In this document: positions 8,888 through 17,915 of the stretch, one piece after another | How positions within the stretch are numbered: position 1 is the first letter of the stretch | Layout: each line of letters begins with the position of its first letter | Assembly (NCBI GenBank): GCA_016719295.1 | Contig: JADKAF010000001.1 | Coordinates: 6,634,001-6,698,000 of the forward strand | Direction: 5' to 3' | Length of the DNA stretch: 64,000 nucleotides | From: Planctomycetota bacterium | Lineage (GTDB): Bacteria > Planctomycetota > UBA1135 > JADKAF01 | Program-made: the position numbers and the translations under genes | Notes under the pieces: model-generated | Database searches by the model: none | Told to the model about the DNA's origin: nothing | Seen by the model: the letters and a program-made list of their open reading frames with translations, nothing else

Positions 8888-9301
8888 ATGAACCACGGCT
8901 CGATGACGGCGGCCCTCGCGGCGCTCGGGCTAGCGGGCTGTCTCGGCGCTCCGCGCGAGCCCGAGCGCATCCCCATGGCGCACGGCATCCTCGGCGCGTA
9001 CGAGACGCGCCAGGACGGGGTCGACGAGGTCTGGATCGATGGCGAGCTGGTCGGCTACTCCGAGGCTCTGCGCGTGATCGATCTCCAGGGCAAGGCCTAC
9101 GTCCGCCGCGAGGTCCTGGACGAGCACGGCCAGGCGATCGGCTTCATGGACGATCAGGGCCGCGTCTATCGCTACAGCATCTTCGGCGAGCCCGAGCACC
9201 TGACCACGGGCGGGCACGCGCGCGCGGTGAGCGCGCTCTTCGACCGGCGCGGAGGCGAAGTGCGCTTCCAGAGCGCCGCGGCGAAGACCGACGCGCGCTG
9301 A
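8888..9301 (+). CDS. Putative lipoprotein
   Basis: 137 aa from the ATG at 8888, preceded by GGAGGAG at about 8875-8881. An in-frame ATG five codons earlier is less well placed. The signal ends in a lipobox (ALGLAGC), so the mature protein should be lipid-anchored at the conserved Cys. The mature part has short repeated Gly/Asp beta-hairpin-like turns (VWIDGELVGYSEAL, GFMDDQGRVYRYSIFG) that recall small beta-rich domains. I do not recognise the family. It is divergent from the aminopeptidase gene. Confidence 0.75.
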   Translation: MNHGSMTAALAALGLAGCLGAPREPERIPMAHGILGAYETRQDGVDEVWIDGELVGYSEALRVIDLQGKAYVRREVLDEHGQAIGFMDDQGRVYRYSIFGEPEHLTTGGHARAVSALFDRRGGEVRFQSAAAKTDAR

Positions 9302-9358
9302 AGGCGACGGCGCGTCGCTCGCCGCGGGACCTCGCGCGCGATCAGGCCAGGAGCGCGA

Positions 9359-9487
9359 TCAGGCCAGGCTCGGCAGCAGCAGCCACGGCGCCAAGGCGAG
9401 CGCCGCGACGAAGAACGCGAGCAGCTTCTCGCGTCGCTCCTCGCGACGGCGCAGGCGCTCCAGGCAGTGCAGTCGATGGGTGCTCAT
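9359..9487 (-). CDS. Small membrane protein, 42 aa
   Basis: The minus strand carries an ATG at 9487 preceded by GAGGGG with 6-base spacing, then 42 codons and a TGA at 9361-9359. The peptide has a basic N-terminal half (LERLRRREERREK) and then one hydrophobic helix (LLAFFVAALALAPWLLL). Both the ribosome site and the basic-then-membrane layout are what a genuine single-span protein would show. The function is unknown. It is convergent with the lipoprotein gene and divergent from the kinase at 9788. Confidence 0.55.
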   Translation of the reverse strand: MSTHRLHCLERLRRREERREKLLAFFVAALALAPWLLLPSLA

Positions 9488-9787
9488 GACGACCCCTCGG
9501 AACTCGGACTCGCACGCCAGCGGACGCAGCTACCTGTGCGCCGCGCGCGCGTTCCCGCACTTGCCCATCGAAACCGAGGCCCGCGTGCCTGGAGCGCTTT
9601 CCGCTTTCCTGGCGGCGCTTGCGGGGCCGCCAGCTCGGATCGCGCAGCCCTCGACCGCGAGCGCGGAAGGGAATTCTCTCGCGATCCAGCGAAACGACCT
9701 TGGCTGTTCATTCAGGCCGCGCCGCAAGCATGCCGATATGCCCGCCGAGGAAGGTTCCTCACGGCAGCTCTTCGAGGAGCGGTTTCG
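9488..9787. other. Intergenic stretch upstream of the kinase gene
   Basis: About 300 bases between the small membrane protein and the kinase. I see no open frame with good codon bias, no strong hairpin and no clear promoter box. A GGAG-like site lies just before 9788. It presumably holds the divergent promoters of both genes. Confidence 0.4.
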
Positions 9788-10717
9788 ATGCTGAAGCTCG
9801 AGGTCGGTGGGCGGATCGGTGGCTATCGTCTGGTCGAGTATCTCGGCCGCGGCGGGTTCAGCCACGTATATCTCGCCGAGTCGATCGAGACGCAGGAGAA
9901 GGTCGCCCTCAAGATGGGCGACGTCGCCGGCGGTGGTCGCTATGTGACGCGCTTCCTCGAAGTGACCGGTCGGCGCAGCCCGGACGGCATCAGCCCCGAC
10001 GAGACGCCCGCCGAGGCGATCTTCCTCGAGGACCAGGGCGCGCGGATCGACTTCCTCGACCTCTCCGAGATCGACCGCCTGCTCGAGGACGAGGCCAACG
10101 TCCTGCGCGGCATCTCCTCGCCGCACGTCGTCGGCTTCCGCGACCTCGTGCGCCACGAGGATCGCCCCGTGCTCGTCATGGACTACGTGCAGGGCAAGAC
10201 GCTGCGCGAGAAGATCCGGGCACTCGAGGGCATCCGCCTCAACTGGTTCCTCAGCATCGTGAAGACGCTGGAGCGCCTCGCCGAGAAGGGCACGCTCGAA
10301 GCGCACGGCGATCTGAAGCCCGAGAACATCCTCGTGAAGCCCTCGGGCTCGGTGATCCTGATCGATCCCGCGCGCCGCAATCGCAACCTGGGGCTCATCT
10401 CCACCACGCCGCACTACAACCCGCTGCTCCTCACGGACTCGAAGGCCGACGTGATGGCGATCGGGATCATGCTCTACGAGATCCTGACGGGGGCGCTGCC
10501 CTTCGAGGAAGTGCCGTGGAAGTACGCCGGCCGTCCCACCGGCGGCGAGGTCGTGCGCCTCTCGCTCGGCTACTTCCTCTCCTACACGCCGCCGAAGGAG
10601 ATCAACCCGAACACGCCCGACATGCTGCAGGACATCATCTATCGCTGCATCGTGTCCACGGACTACGGGCTCGCGGGGCTGCGGCAGGATCTGATCGAGT
10701 TCCTGCATCGGGGCTGA
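9788..10717 (+). CDS. Atypical Ser/Thr protein kinase, soluble
   Basis: 309 aa from MLKLEVGGRIGGYRLVEYLG at 9788; the longer upstream frame lacks protein-like composition. The glycine loop is LGRGGFSHVYLA (residues 19-30) and the ATP lysine is in KVALK (Lys42). A helix C Glu lies in LEDEANVL after an inserted segment of about 50 residues containing SPDGISPDETPAEA. The catalytic loop is HGDLKPENILV near residue 173. The metal-binding DFG is replaced by IDPARR and no APE motif follows, so the activation segment is very short. By family it phosphorylates Ser/Thr in the cytoplasm, but the changed segment could make activity weak or specialised. There is no membrane segment or extra domain. Confidence 0.85.
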   Translation: MLKLEVGGRIGGYRLVEYLGRGGFSHVYLAESIETQEKVALKMGDVAGGGRYVTRFLEVTGRRSPDGISPDETPAEAIFLEDQGARIDFLDLSEIDRLLEDEANVLRGISSPHVVGFRDLVRHEDRPVLVMDYVQGKTLREKIRALEGIRLNWFLSIVKTLERLAEKGTLEAHGDLKPENILVKPSGSVILIDPARRNRNLGLISTTPHYNPLLLTDSKADVMAIGIMLYEILTGALPFEEVPWKYAGRPTGGEVVRLSLGYFLSYTPPKEINPNTPDMLQDIIYRCIVSTDYGLAGLRQDLIEFLHRG

Positions 10718-10899
10718 GGATCGTCGGCGATCAGGCGCAGCGCGTGATGCGTCGTTCCTGATGCGGTTCCGACCTTCGCGGCGCAGACGCTCGCCGCCCG
10801 GCTCGTGACGGTGGACCTCCTCGCGTAGCCTTGCGAGAACCGTAGTTGCGAGAACCGTAGTGGTGCTAGGCTCGCCTCTCGCCGTCGCCGGAGGTCCGC

Positions 10900-11562
10900 A
10901 TGCGTCGCTCGCGCTATCTCGCACTTCTCTCTCTGCCCGCTCTGTCCGTGGTAGCGGTTCTCGCGGCGTCGCAGGAGCGCGTGAGCGAGGCCGGCTCCGA
11001 CGCCGCGAGCGCCATCGCAGAGCGGGTCCCGAGCGCGGAAGGTGTCGTGACGCTCTATGCCCTCGACCACCTCCAGTACAGCTTCGTCTTCCCGACCCAG
11101 TCTTCGGGGACGATCGTGCAAGACGGTGTCGTGTACAACCATGCCGCCCAGCTCGACTATGGTCGAATCGTACCGCAGCAGCTGACGCTAGGCTGCTCCG
11201 GTGGAGAGCTGGGATGTCTACGTGATCTCGGCGACCTGCGGCACGACGAGACGGGCTTCTCGAGCTTCGCTGCGATCGACTGCGATGGCACCGAGCTGCG
11301 CTGGCATCCGAAGGCCACCGAGTTCGACGGCCGGATTGCCGGCGCGATCATCCCGACGGATCAACCGCTGCGGCCCAGCTTCTCGATCGCTCCCGAGGTC
11401 GGACACATCTACGTTGGGCGCCTACGCAACGTGTACCAGCGCTTCCCGGGGCACGCAGATCGCTCTACCTTGCTCGTCGCGCTGCGCGTCCTCGAGCACC
11501 GACCTGGAGCTGCGATCACGTTGCGCTGGAAGGCCTTCGGCGTCCGGTCGACCGACGGATGA
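10900..11562 (+). CDS. Secreted protein of unknown function
   Basis: 220 aa. The ATG at 10900 follows a CCGGAGG ribosome site. Residues 1-24 form a signal peptide with basic start and hydrophobic core (LALLSLPALSVVAVLAA). The rest is a beta-rich sequence with four cysteines (two in LGCSGGELGCLRDLG, one in AIDCDG), suggesting disulfides in an exported protein. No known domain is recognised. It stands alone between the kinase and the large heme protein, and a weak hairpin follows the stop. Confidence 0.7.
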   Translation: MRRSRYLALLSLPALSVVAVLAASQERVSEAGSDAASAIAERVPSAEGVVTLYALDHLQYSFVFPTQSSGTIVQDGVVYNHAAQLDYGRIVPQQLTLGCSGGELGCLRDLGDLRHDETGFSSFAAIDCDGTELRWHPKATEFDGRIAGAIIPTDQPLRPSFSIAPEVGHIYVGRLRNVYQRFPGHADRSTLLVALRVLEHRPGAAITLRWKAFGVRSTDG

Positions 11563-11920
11563 CGTAGCGATACGCTCACGCGGGCTCCTCGCGAGCGACG
11601 AGCCCTCGAGCGCGAAGCCTGAGCGCCGCCTGCTGCACCTGCGGGGAGCCGCATTCTTCTCCTCGTAGGGAGGATCTGTTCGGTGCCCCATAGGGCGCCC
11701 TCCGGTAGATAGCGCCGGCCGCAAGCGCACGGTCCGAGTCCGCAGTTGCGACGAGATCGGGCCGCGGAACGCGAGAGCTCGCGTCGCGCGCTTTTCTCGT
11801 CGAGCCGTTTCCTGCAGAAACAGGAGCGCCTCGATCTCTGCGGCCGCGTGCGCGGCGCGCTCCTCCTGGAATCGATGCCGGGTCCGTCCCGCTCTCCCGA
11901 AGCTCTCGCAGGTACCGATC
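11563..11920. other. Intergenic region without convincing gene
   Basis: 358 bases. Open frames here are Arg/Ala/Pro-rich and look like shadows. The only structure I see is the hairpin at 11582-11605. The promoter of the heme protein gene must lie here, but I cannot point to boxes. Confidence 0.4.
11582..11605 (+). terminator. Weak putative terminator hairpin
   Basis: GGGCTCCTCGC and GCGACGAGCCC form 11-base arms with one mismatch and a 2-base loop, 20 bases after the stop of the secreted protein gene. No T-run follows, so it may act only as a pause or processing structure. Confidence 0.3.
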
Positions 11921-14900
11921 ATGTCCTGGTCGACGCTCTTCACCCTCCTGGCCGGCCTCGGTGCTCCTCTCGCCGTGCCGAGCCCCGTCGTCGTCGGAAC
12001 CGCGATGACGCCCCAGGATCAAAGCTCCCTGCCGCGCTGGATCTGGCACGGGAGCGCCGCGGAAAGCTCCGCGGTCTACCTACGCAAGTCCTTCCAGATC
12101 GAGGGCTCGTTCCGCTCGGCGTTGGTCACGGGCTCGGGCGACAACCGCCTCGTCGTCTACCTGAACGGGCAGGCGATCCTCTCGCACGACGCCTGGGAAG
12201 AGCCGATCTCGCGCGACGCGACGAAGGCTCTGCTCGTCGGACGCAACGTCCTCGCGGTCGAAGGCGCGAACGATGGCGGACCCGCGGGGCTCGCGCTGCA
12301 GCTCGAGGTCGACGGGAAGATCGTCGCGGTCAGCGACGCGAGCTGGAACGGCTCCGCGCAAGCGAGCCCGGGATGGCGCGAGGCGGAGTTCGCGGCAAGC
12401 GCTTGGAGCCCGGTGAGCGTCCTCGGGCTCGTGGGCGCCGCAGATCTGCCGTGGAGCGGAGTGGTGAAGGCGAGCGCGTATGGCCCAGGCAAGATGGCCG
12501 CACCGTCGGCTGGAGGTCCGCAGAAGGCCGTCGCCGCTCCGCATCTGAAGCTCCCGGCGGGCTTCCGCGGCGAGTTGGTCTACACCGTGCCCAAGGCCGA
12601 GCAGGGATCTTGGGTCGCGCTGTGCGCGGCCGAGGATGGGCGTCTCTATGCCAGCGACCAAGGGGGTCGTGGGCTCTATCGGATCACGCCCGCTCCGATC
12701 GGCGCTGCCGAGGCGACGACGCTCGTCGAGAAGGTCGACGTACCGCTCTCCGGGGCGCAGGGGCTCTGCTGGTGGAAGGGTGTCTTGTACGCGAACGTAC
12801 AGGGCGGTCGCTCCTCTGGCCTCTGGCGCATCTCCGATGCGAACGGCGATGGGGCCCTCGATCGCGCCGAGCATCTCTTGCCTTTCACGGGAGGCGGCGA
12901 GCACGGGCCGCATGCGATCGTTCCGACGGCCGATGGCAACGGGCTCTACTTCTGCGCCGGCAACCACACGCCGCTGCCGCAGTTCCAGAACTCGCGTTCG
13001 CCCAAGAACTGGAACGAGGACCTGCTGCTGCCGCGGCAGTGGGACGCGAACGGTCACGCGCGCGGCTTGCTGGCTCCGGGTGGCTGGATCGCGCGCTGCG
13101 ACCTCGACGGGAAGAACGTCGAGATCGTGAGCCACGGCTATCGCAACCAGTACGACCTGGCGCTGCATCGCAGCGGCGAGCTCTTCACCTACGACGCGGA
13201 CATGGAATGGGATCTGGGGTCCCCCTGGTACCGTCCGACCCGCGTGTGCCTCGCGAGCAGCGGCAGCGAGTTCGGTTGGCGCTCGGGGACGGGCAAGTGG
13301 CCCGAGTACTACGAGGACTCCTGCCCGCCGGTGCTGAACATCGGTCCCGGCTCGCCGACCGGCGTGCTCTTCGGCTACGGCGCGAAGTTCCCGGAGGCCT
13401 ATCAGGAGGCGCTCTACATCCTCGATTGGACCTTCGGGACGATCTACGCGCTGCACCTCCAACCGGACGGGGCGAGCTTTGCCGCGCGCAAGGAGGAGTT
13501 CTGCTCCGCGGTGCCGCTCGCGGTCACCGATGCGACGATCGCGAAGGACGGCGCGCTCTACTTCGCGGTCGGCGGGCGCGGCACGCAGTCGGCGCTCTAC
13601 CGCGTGAGCTACGCTGGTCCGGACTCGACCGCGCTGTCCGCGCGCTCGGGAGAGCCCACGCAGCTGCAAGCCCTCCGGCAACGCCTCGAAGCGCTGCACG
13701 GCAAGGCCGATCCGGCGACCCTCGACCTCGCGTGGCCTCATCTCGGGCATGCCGATCGCGCGATTCGCTTCGCGGCGCGCATCGCGATCGAGAACCAGCC
13801 GGTCGAGACCTGGCGCGAGCGCGCGCTCGGCGAAGCCGATCCGCAGGCCGCGCTCCTCGCCATGATCGCCTTGGCGCGCCAAGGCTCGTCGAGCGATCGC
13901 GACGCGGTGCTCTCGCGCCTCGCGCGCTTGCCCTGGGCGGAGCTCACGGAGCCGCAGCGCCTCGCGCTGACGCGCGCGCTCGCGCTCGCGTTCGTGCGCC
14001 TCGGAGCCCCGACGCCGGCGCAGCGCGAGCAATGGCTCGCGCTCTTGCAGCCGCACTACACCGCGGGGACCTCGGCGCTCGACGCCGAGCTCGCGAGCTT
14101 GCTCGTCTACTTGGGCTCGCCGCGCGTGGTCGAGCAGACGGTGCCGCGCCTCGGCGAGCTCCCGCCGCGTCCGCTCCCCGACTGGGCCGAGCTCATCCAG
14201 CGCAACTCCAGCTACGGCGGACCCATCGCGCGCATGCTGGCCGACATGCCGCCGCTGCAGGACATCCACTACGCCTTCGTGCTGCGCAACGCGACCACCG
14301 GCTGGACCCCGGAGCTCCGGCGGAGCTACTTCCGCTTCTTCGCCGCCGCCGCGAAACACCCGGGCGGAGCCAGCTACGGCGGCTTCCTCACCAACATGCG
14401 CGACGAGGCGCTGGAGCGCTTGAGCCCCGACGAGCGACTCTCGCTCGCTTCGATCACGGGCGAGCCCTTGATCGCGTCGCGGCCCGCGGATGTGAAGCCC
14501 CCGGTCGGGCCCGGACGCAAGTGGACCCTCGCCGAGGCGGAGCAGGCGATCGGGCCGAAGCTCGCGGGGCGGAGCTTCGCCGCCGGACGCAATCTCTTCC
14601 ACGCCACGAGCTGCGGCCAATGCCACCGGGTGAACGGCGAGGGCGGAGCGATCGGCCCCGACTTGACGACCTTGGCCAATCGCTTCTCCCCGCGCGACAT
14701 CCTCGAGTCGATCCTCGAGCCCAACCAGGTGATCTCCGAGCAGTATGGCTCAGAGGTCGTCACCGCGACCTGGGGCGAGAGCTTCGTCGGGCGCGTCGTG
14801 CACGACGAGGTCGGCGTGCTGGTCTTCAAGCAGGATCCGAGCTCTCCGCCGACGCGGATCGCCGTGAACGAGATCGAGTCCATCGAGGACTCCAAGCTCT

Positions 14901-15016
14901 CGCAGATGCCCGCCGGCCTGATCGATGCGCTGAACGCCGACGAGCTGCGCGACCTGCTGGCGTTCCTCCTCGCGGGAGGTCGCGAAGACGCCCCGGTGTT
15001 CCGGAAGGAGCGCTGA
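11921..15016 (+). CDS. Large secreted PVC-type heme-binding protein: beta-sandwich, beta-propeller, HEAT-like helices, cytochrome c
   Basis: 1031 aa with a signal peptide. Domains in order: a beta-sandwich at residues 38-140 (LPRWIWHGS, NDGGPAGLALQLEVDG), also found inside the PSC1/PSD1 protein at 59955; a sorbosone-dehydrogenase-like beta-propeller at about 210-560 (EHGPHAIV, SHGYRNQYDLALH, EFGWRSGTGKWPEYY); an Ala/Leu-rich helical region resembling HEAT repeats at 575-830; and a C-terminal cytochrome domain with CGQCH near residue 905 and a following heme-edge segment (IGPDLTTLANRF). By family these planctomycete proteins are periplasmic and thought to oxidise sugars or related substrates with a c-type heme. 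A very long frame on the other strand is an artefact of GC-rich codons. Confidence 0.92.
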   Translation: MSWSTLFTLLAGLGAPLAVPSPVVVGTAMTPQDQSSLPRWIWHGSAAESSAVYLRKSFQIEGSFRSALVTGSGDNRLVVYLNGQAILSHDAWEEPISRDATKALLVGRNVLAVEGANDGGPAGLALQLEVDGKIVAVSDASWNGSAQASPGWREAEFAASAWSPVSVLGLVGAADLPWSGVVKASAYGPGKMAAPSAGGPQKAVAAPHLKLPAGFRGELVYTVPKAEQGSWVALCAAEDGRLYASDQGGRGLYRITPAPIGAAEATTLVEKVDVPLSGAQGLCWWKGVLYANVQGGRSSGLWRISDANGDGALDRAEHLLPFTGGGEHGPHAIVPTADGNGLYFCAGNHTPLPQFQNSRSPKNWNEDLLLPRQWDANGHARGLLAPGGWIARCDLDGKNVEIVSHGYRNQYDLALHRSGELFTYDADMEWDLGSPWYRPTRVCLASSGSEFGWRSGTGKWPEYYEDSCPPVLNIGPGSPTGVLFGYGAKFPEAYQEALYILDWTFGTIYALHLQPDGASFAARKEEFCSAVPLAVTDATIAKDGALYFAVGGRGTQSALYRVSYAGPDSTALSARSGEPTQLQALRQRLEALHGKADPATLDLAWPHLGHADRAIRFAARIAIENQPVETWRERALGEADPQAALLAMIALARQGSSSDRDAVLSRLARLPWAELTEPQRLALTRALALAFVRLGAPTPAQREQWLALLQPHYTAGTSALDAELASLLVYLGSPRVVEQTVPRLGELPPRPLPDWAELIQRNSSYGGPIARMLADMPPLQDIHYAFVLRNATTGWTPELRRSYFRFFAAAAKHPGGASYGGFLTNMRDEALERLSPDERLSLASITGEPLIASRPADVKPPVGPGRKWTLAEAEQAIGPKLAGRSFAAGRNLFHATSCGQCHRVNGEGGAIGPDLTTLANRFSPRDILESILEPNQVISEQYGSEVVTATWGESFVGRVVHDEVGVLVFKQDPSSPPTRIAVNEIESIEDSKLSQMPAGLIDALNADELRDLLAFLLAGGREDAPVFRKER

Positions 15017-15200
15017 GCCCGGGCCGGCGGCGGCTCTCCCTTCCCGTGCTCGGCCCGCGCTTCGAGGCTGGGCGCCATCCGACTCGACGCCTCCCGAGAG
15101 GAGATCGCGCGTTCGCGGTGCTAGGATCGGCCGCTCGAGAGCGCCTCCGCGCCTTCTGCTTCTGCTTCCGCGTCCACAGGCCCTCGACCCCGGTCAAGCC

Positions 15201-16742
15201 ATGCACCGATCGCGCGTCGTGTTGTGCTCGAGCCTCCTCGGGCTCGCTGCGTCCCTCTCCGCCCAGGACCCCGCCGCCGCCGCGCATGATGCGCCGCGCG
15301 TGCTGGTGCTCGGCTTCACCTCGAAGGCGGAGCACGAGCTCTATCGGCAACGCGCCGTGGACCGAGTGCGCGAGCTCGCGCTGGCGCGCGGGCTGCGCCT
15401 CGTCGATGCGGCGCAGGCGCAGCTCCTGGAGGAGAAGCGCCGGAAGCTCGCCGGCGGGGGCGAGCTCCCGCCGAGCTGGCTCGAGGAGAGCGGCGCGGAC
15501 GTCGTGCTGCGCGTCGAGCTCAGCGTCGAGGAAGAGCGCAGCGCCCAAGGGCGGAACCTCGTGCGCGATCGGCTGCGCCTCGCCGCCGTCGCGAGCGACG
15601 ACGCGCAGCTCTTCTTCGAGCGCTCCGCGACCGGCAACGGCCGCGCGCTGCGAGGACCCGCGGAGGCGCACGCCGCGGCGCTGGAGGAGGCTCTCGGTGC
15701 CGACGGCGCGCTGGTGCAGCAGTTCGTGGGCGCGCTCGGCGAGCGCGACGCGCAGGAGGCGCAGCACGGGCCGCTCTATCGCTTGAGCATCCACACCGGC
15801 GCGGTCGGGCTCGGCATGCCCGTCTTCACCGGCGCGGAGCTGGAGAAGCTGCCCGGCGTGAGCGCGCTCGAGCAGGAGAACGCCGATGGCCAGAGCTCGA
15901 CTTACCGACTCCGCTTCCGGGGCAAGCGCCATGAGCTCGAGGCGGCGCTGTTCCGTCTCGTCGGCGAGAAGAGCGAAACGCTGCGCGAGAAGCTGAAGGC
16001 CGATCTCGGCGCGGAGCTCTCCGCGTCGCGGCGGCGGATGGTGCTCGTGCTCGGCCGCCGCGAGGCCGCCGTCGCGAGCGTCACCGAGGAGCTCTCCGTG
16101 GCGATGGAGCGGCTCGCGCGCGGCATGTACGAGCTCGAGCCCGCGTGGTACGAGGCCGCGACGATGCGCTTCGAGCCGGCGATGATCCCGAGCGGCGCCT
16201 CGCGCTGGAACGAGCTCGTCTCGTTCGCCAGCGCGTTCTGGCGCGAGCTCGACAAGATCCAGAAGGCGAACCCCGACCAGGATCCCTACACGGTCGAGGG
16301 GAGCGTGAAGGTCGACGGCACGATCTTCCCCACGCTCGGCGACGCGAAAGACCACGCCGAGAAGCTCGCGAAGAGCTACTACGAATCGCCGGCGGGGGTC
16401 ACCGCGATGGCCCTCGCCGCCGTGGCGGAGACCGCGTTCGGGAAGGCCTCGGAGGGCAAGATCAGCGCGGTGGTCGACGACCTCGTGCAGTCCTCGATCC
16501 TCTACACGATCAAGAGCGAGGACGCGCTCTTCCAGGAGGAGGACGCGGTGGAGGAGGCCTCGGTGGCGTTCTTCCAGCGCCGCGGCGCGAATCGCCTCGC
16601 CGCCGTGCGCCTCGTGAAGCCCTTCGATGCCTATCGGCTGCAGCTCACGATCGTCGACCTCGCGAATGGCGTGAAGCGGACTCGCAGCACCGAGATCCCG
16701 GCGCGCTTCACCGAGGTCCTGGACCGGCAGATCAACGGCTGA
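15201..16742 (+). CDS. Secreted protein of unknown function
   Basis: 513 aa. A signal peptide is present (VVLCSSLLGLAASLSAQ). The mature part begins with an alpha/beta segment resembling a Rossmann-like or anticodon-like fold (RVLVLGFTSKAEHELYRQRAVDRVREL). A region that may be a repeat of stacked alpha/beta modules follows (VSALEQENADGQSSTYRLRFRGKRHELEAALF), as in FlgT- or CsgG-like surface proteins. That is only a shape resemblance. There are no cysteines and no catalytic motif. It follows the heme protein by 184 bases on the same strand, and no ribosome site is obvious. Confidence 0.75.
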   Translation: MHRSRVVLCSSLLGLAASLSAQDPAAAAHDAPRVLVLGFTSKAEHELYRQRAVDRVRELALARGLRLVDAAQAQLLEEKRRKLAGGGELPPSWLEESGADVVLRVELSVEEERSAQGRNLVRDRLRLAAVASDDAQLFFERSATGNGRALRGPAEAHAAALEEALGADGALVQQFVGALGERDAQEAQHGPLYRLSIHTGAVGLGMPVFTGAELEKLPGVSALEQENADGQSSTYRLRFRGKRHELEAALFRLVGEKSETLREKLKADLGAELSASRRRMVLVLGRREAAVASVTEELSVAMERLARGMYELEPAWYEAATMRFEPAMIPSGASRWNELVSFASAFWRELDKIQKANPDQDPYTVEGSVKVDGTIFPTLGDAKDHAEKLAKSYYESPAGVTAMALAAVAETAFGKASEGKISAVVDDLVQSSILYTIKSEDALFQEEDAVEEASVAFFQRRGANRLAAVRLVKPFDAYRLQLTIVDLANGVKRTRSTEIPARFTEVLDRQING

Positions 16743-16844
16743 TCCGCGGTGGAGGGCGCCGGAGCGACCCCGCTAGCTGTGGGAATCGCGCGCGGGATTT
16801 CGTAGCCTCTCGAGCTTCGCCGACCTCGAGGAAGGCACCCGCAC

Positions 16845-17915
16845 ATGACTCCCGAACTCCCCGAACCGATCGCGCCCGCGCCGCCGGCGAGCCCGCTCGC
16901 GGTGGCGATCCTGGGCTCCGGCCGGATGGCCGAGGTCCACGCCGCCGCGCTCGCCGCGAACCCGCGCTTCGGGCGCCTCGTCGCCGTTCACGGGCGCAAC
17001 GCCCCCGCGGCGAAGAAGCTCGCCAAGGCGCATGGCGCGCGAGCGACCAGCGAGCTCGCCGAGGTCCTCGCCGACCCGCTGGTGCAGGCCGTCGTGATCG
17101 CCACGCCGACGCTGACGCACCGCTCCCTCGTCCAATCGGCCCTCGACGCCGGGAAGCACGTGCTGGTCGAGAAGCCGCTGGCGCTCTCGAGCGCCGAGGC
17201 GGGGGAGATCGTGCGCGCGGCCGAGGCGCAGGAGCGCGTCGTGATGGTCGCGCACTGCGTGCGCTGGTTCCACGAGGTGCAGGCGCTGCTCGGGAAGCTC
17301 GAGCAGATCGGTCGCCCGCGGGTCGCGCGCGCTTCGCGCGTCGCAGGCAACCCCGGCGGCTGGTACATCGATGCGCAGCAGTCGGGCGGGATCTGCTTCG
17401 ATCTCATGGTGCACGACTTCGACCTGCTGCTGTGGTGGTTCGGCGCGGTGGAGCGCGTGCACGCGCTCGCCGCCTCGCGCGACGCCAAGTATCCGGAGAT
17501 GTACGCGCAGGTCGTGCTGCGCCACACGAGCGGCGTCCTCTCCTACGTCGAGGGCTCCTGGCTGCATCCCGACGGCTTCGCGACGCGTGTCGAGCTCGCC
17601 GGCGCTGAAGGCCTGCTGCGCTTCGAGATGCCGGAGACCAAGCCGCTGCGCTTCGTCCCGCTCGCGGAGAAGAAGGCGAAGAAGCAGGGCGCCGAGATCC
17701 CCGAGAGCCCGTTCCGGCGCTCGCCCTACGAGCTGCAGATGGAGGCGTTCCTCGCCGCCGCGATCTGCGGCGCGCCGGCGCCCGTCAGCGCCCGCGCGGG
17801 CTTCGAGGCCGTCGCAGTCGCCGAGGCCGCGCGAGCCTCCATCGCGAGCGGCCAGCCTTGCCGCCCCGCTGCCATGCCGTCTTCGCCGCGCGCGCGGAAG
17901 GGAGCGCGCTCATGA
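16845..17915 (+). CDS. Gfo/Idh/MocA family NAD(P)-dependent oxidoreductase
   Basis: 356 aa with GAGGAAGG ahead of the ATG. The Rossmann fold starts LAVAILGSGRMAEVHAAAL, and the EKPLALSSAEAGE motif carries the conserved Lys of the family. The substrate domain holds GGWYIDAQQSGGICFDLMVHDFDLLLWWFG, with the His of the usual D-x-x-x-H-D pattern. By family such enzymes oxidise or reduce sugars and inositols. This gene overlaps the next by four bases (ATGA), and the two products share the GGW-(Y/F)-(I/V)-D signature, so they probably act on related substrates or as a heteromer. There is no transporter nearby. Confidence 0.94.
   Translation: MTPELPEPIAPAPPASPLAVAILGSGRMAEVHAAALAANPRFGRLVAVHGRNAPAAKKLAKAHGARATSELAEVLADPLVQAVVIATPTLTHRSLVQSALDAGKHVLVEKPLALSSAEAGEIVRAAEAQERVVMVAHCVRWFHEVQALLGKLEQIGRPRVARASRVAGNPGGWYIDAQQSGGICFDLMVHDFDLLLWWFGAVERVHALAASRDAKYPEMYAQVVLRHTSGVLSYVEGSWLHPDGFATRVELAGAEGLLRFEMPETKPLRFVPLAEKKAKKQGAEIPESPFRRSPYELQMEAFLAAAICGAPAPVSARAGFEAVAVAEAARASIASGQPCRPAAMPSSPRARKGARS

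Noticed and set aside
12080..14626. Long minus-strand frame opposite the heme protein
   Set aside because: Composition is typical of a complement shadow, with no start context and no motif.
11746..15786. Very long + strand frame (over 1300 codons) across the heme protein gene
   Set aside because: It is Arg/Ala/Gly-rich with no domains and lies out of frame with the clear heme protein. High GC suppresses stop codons in shadow frames.
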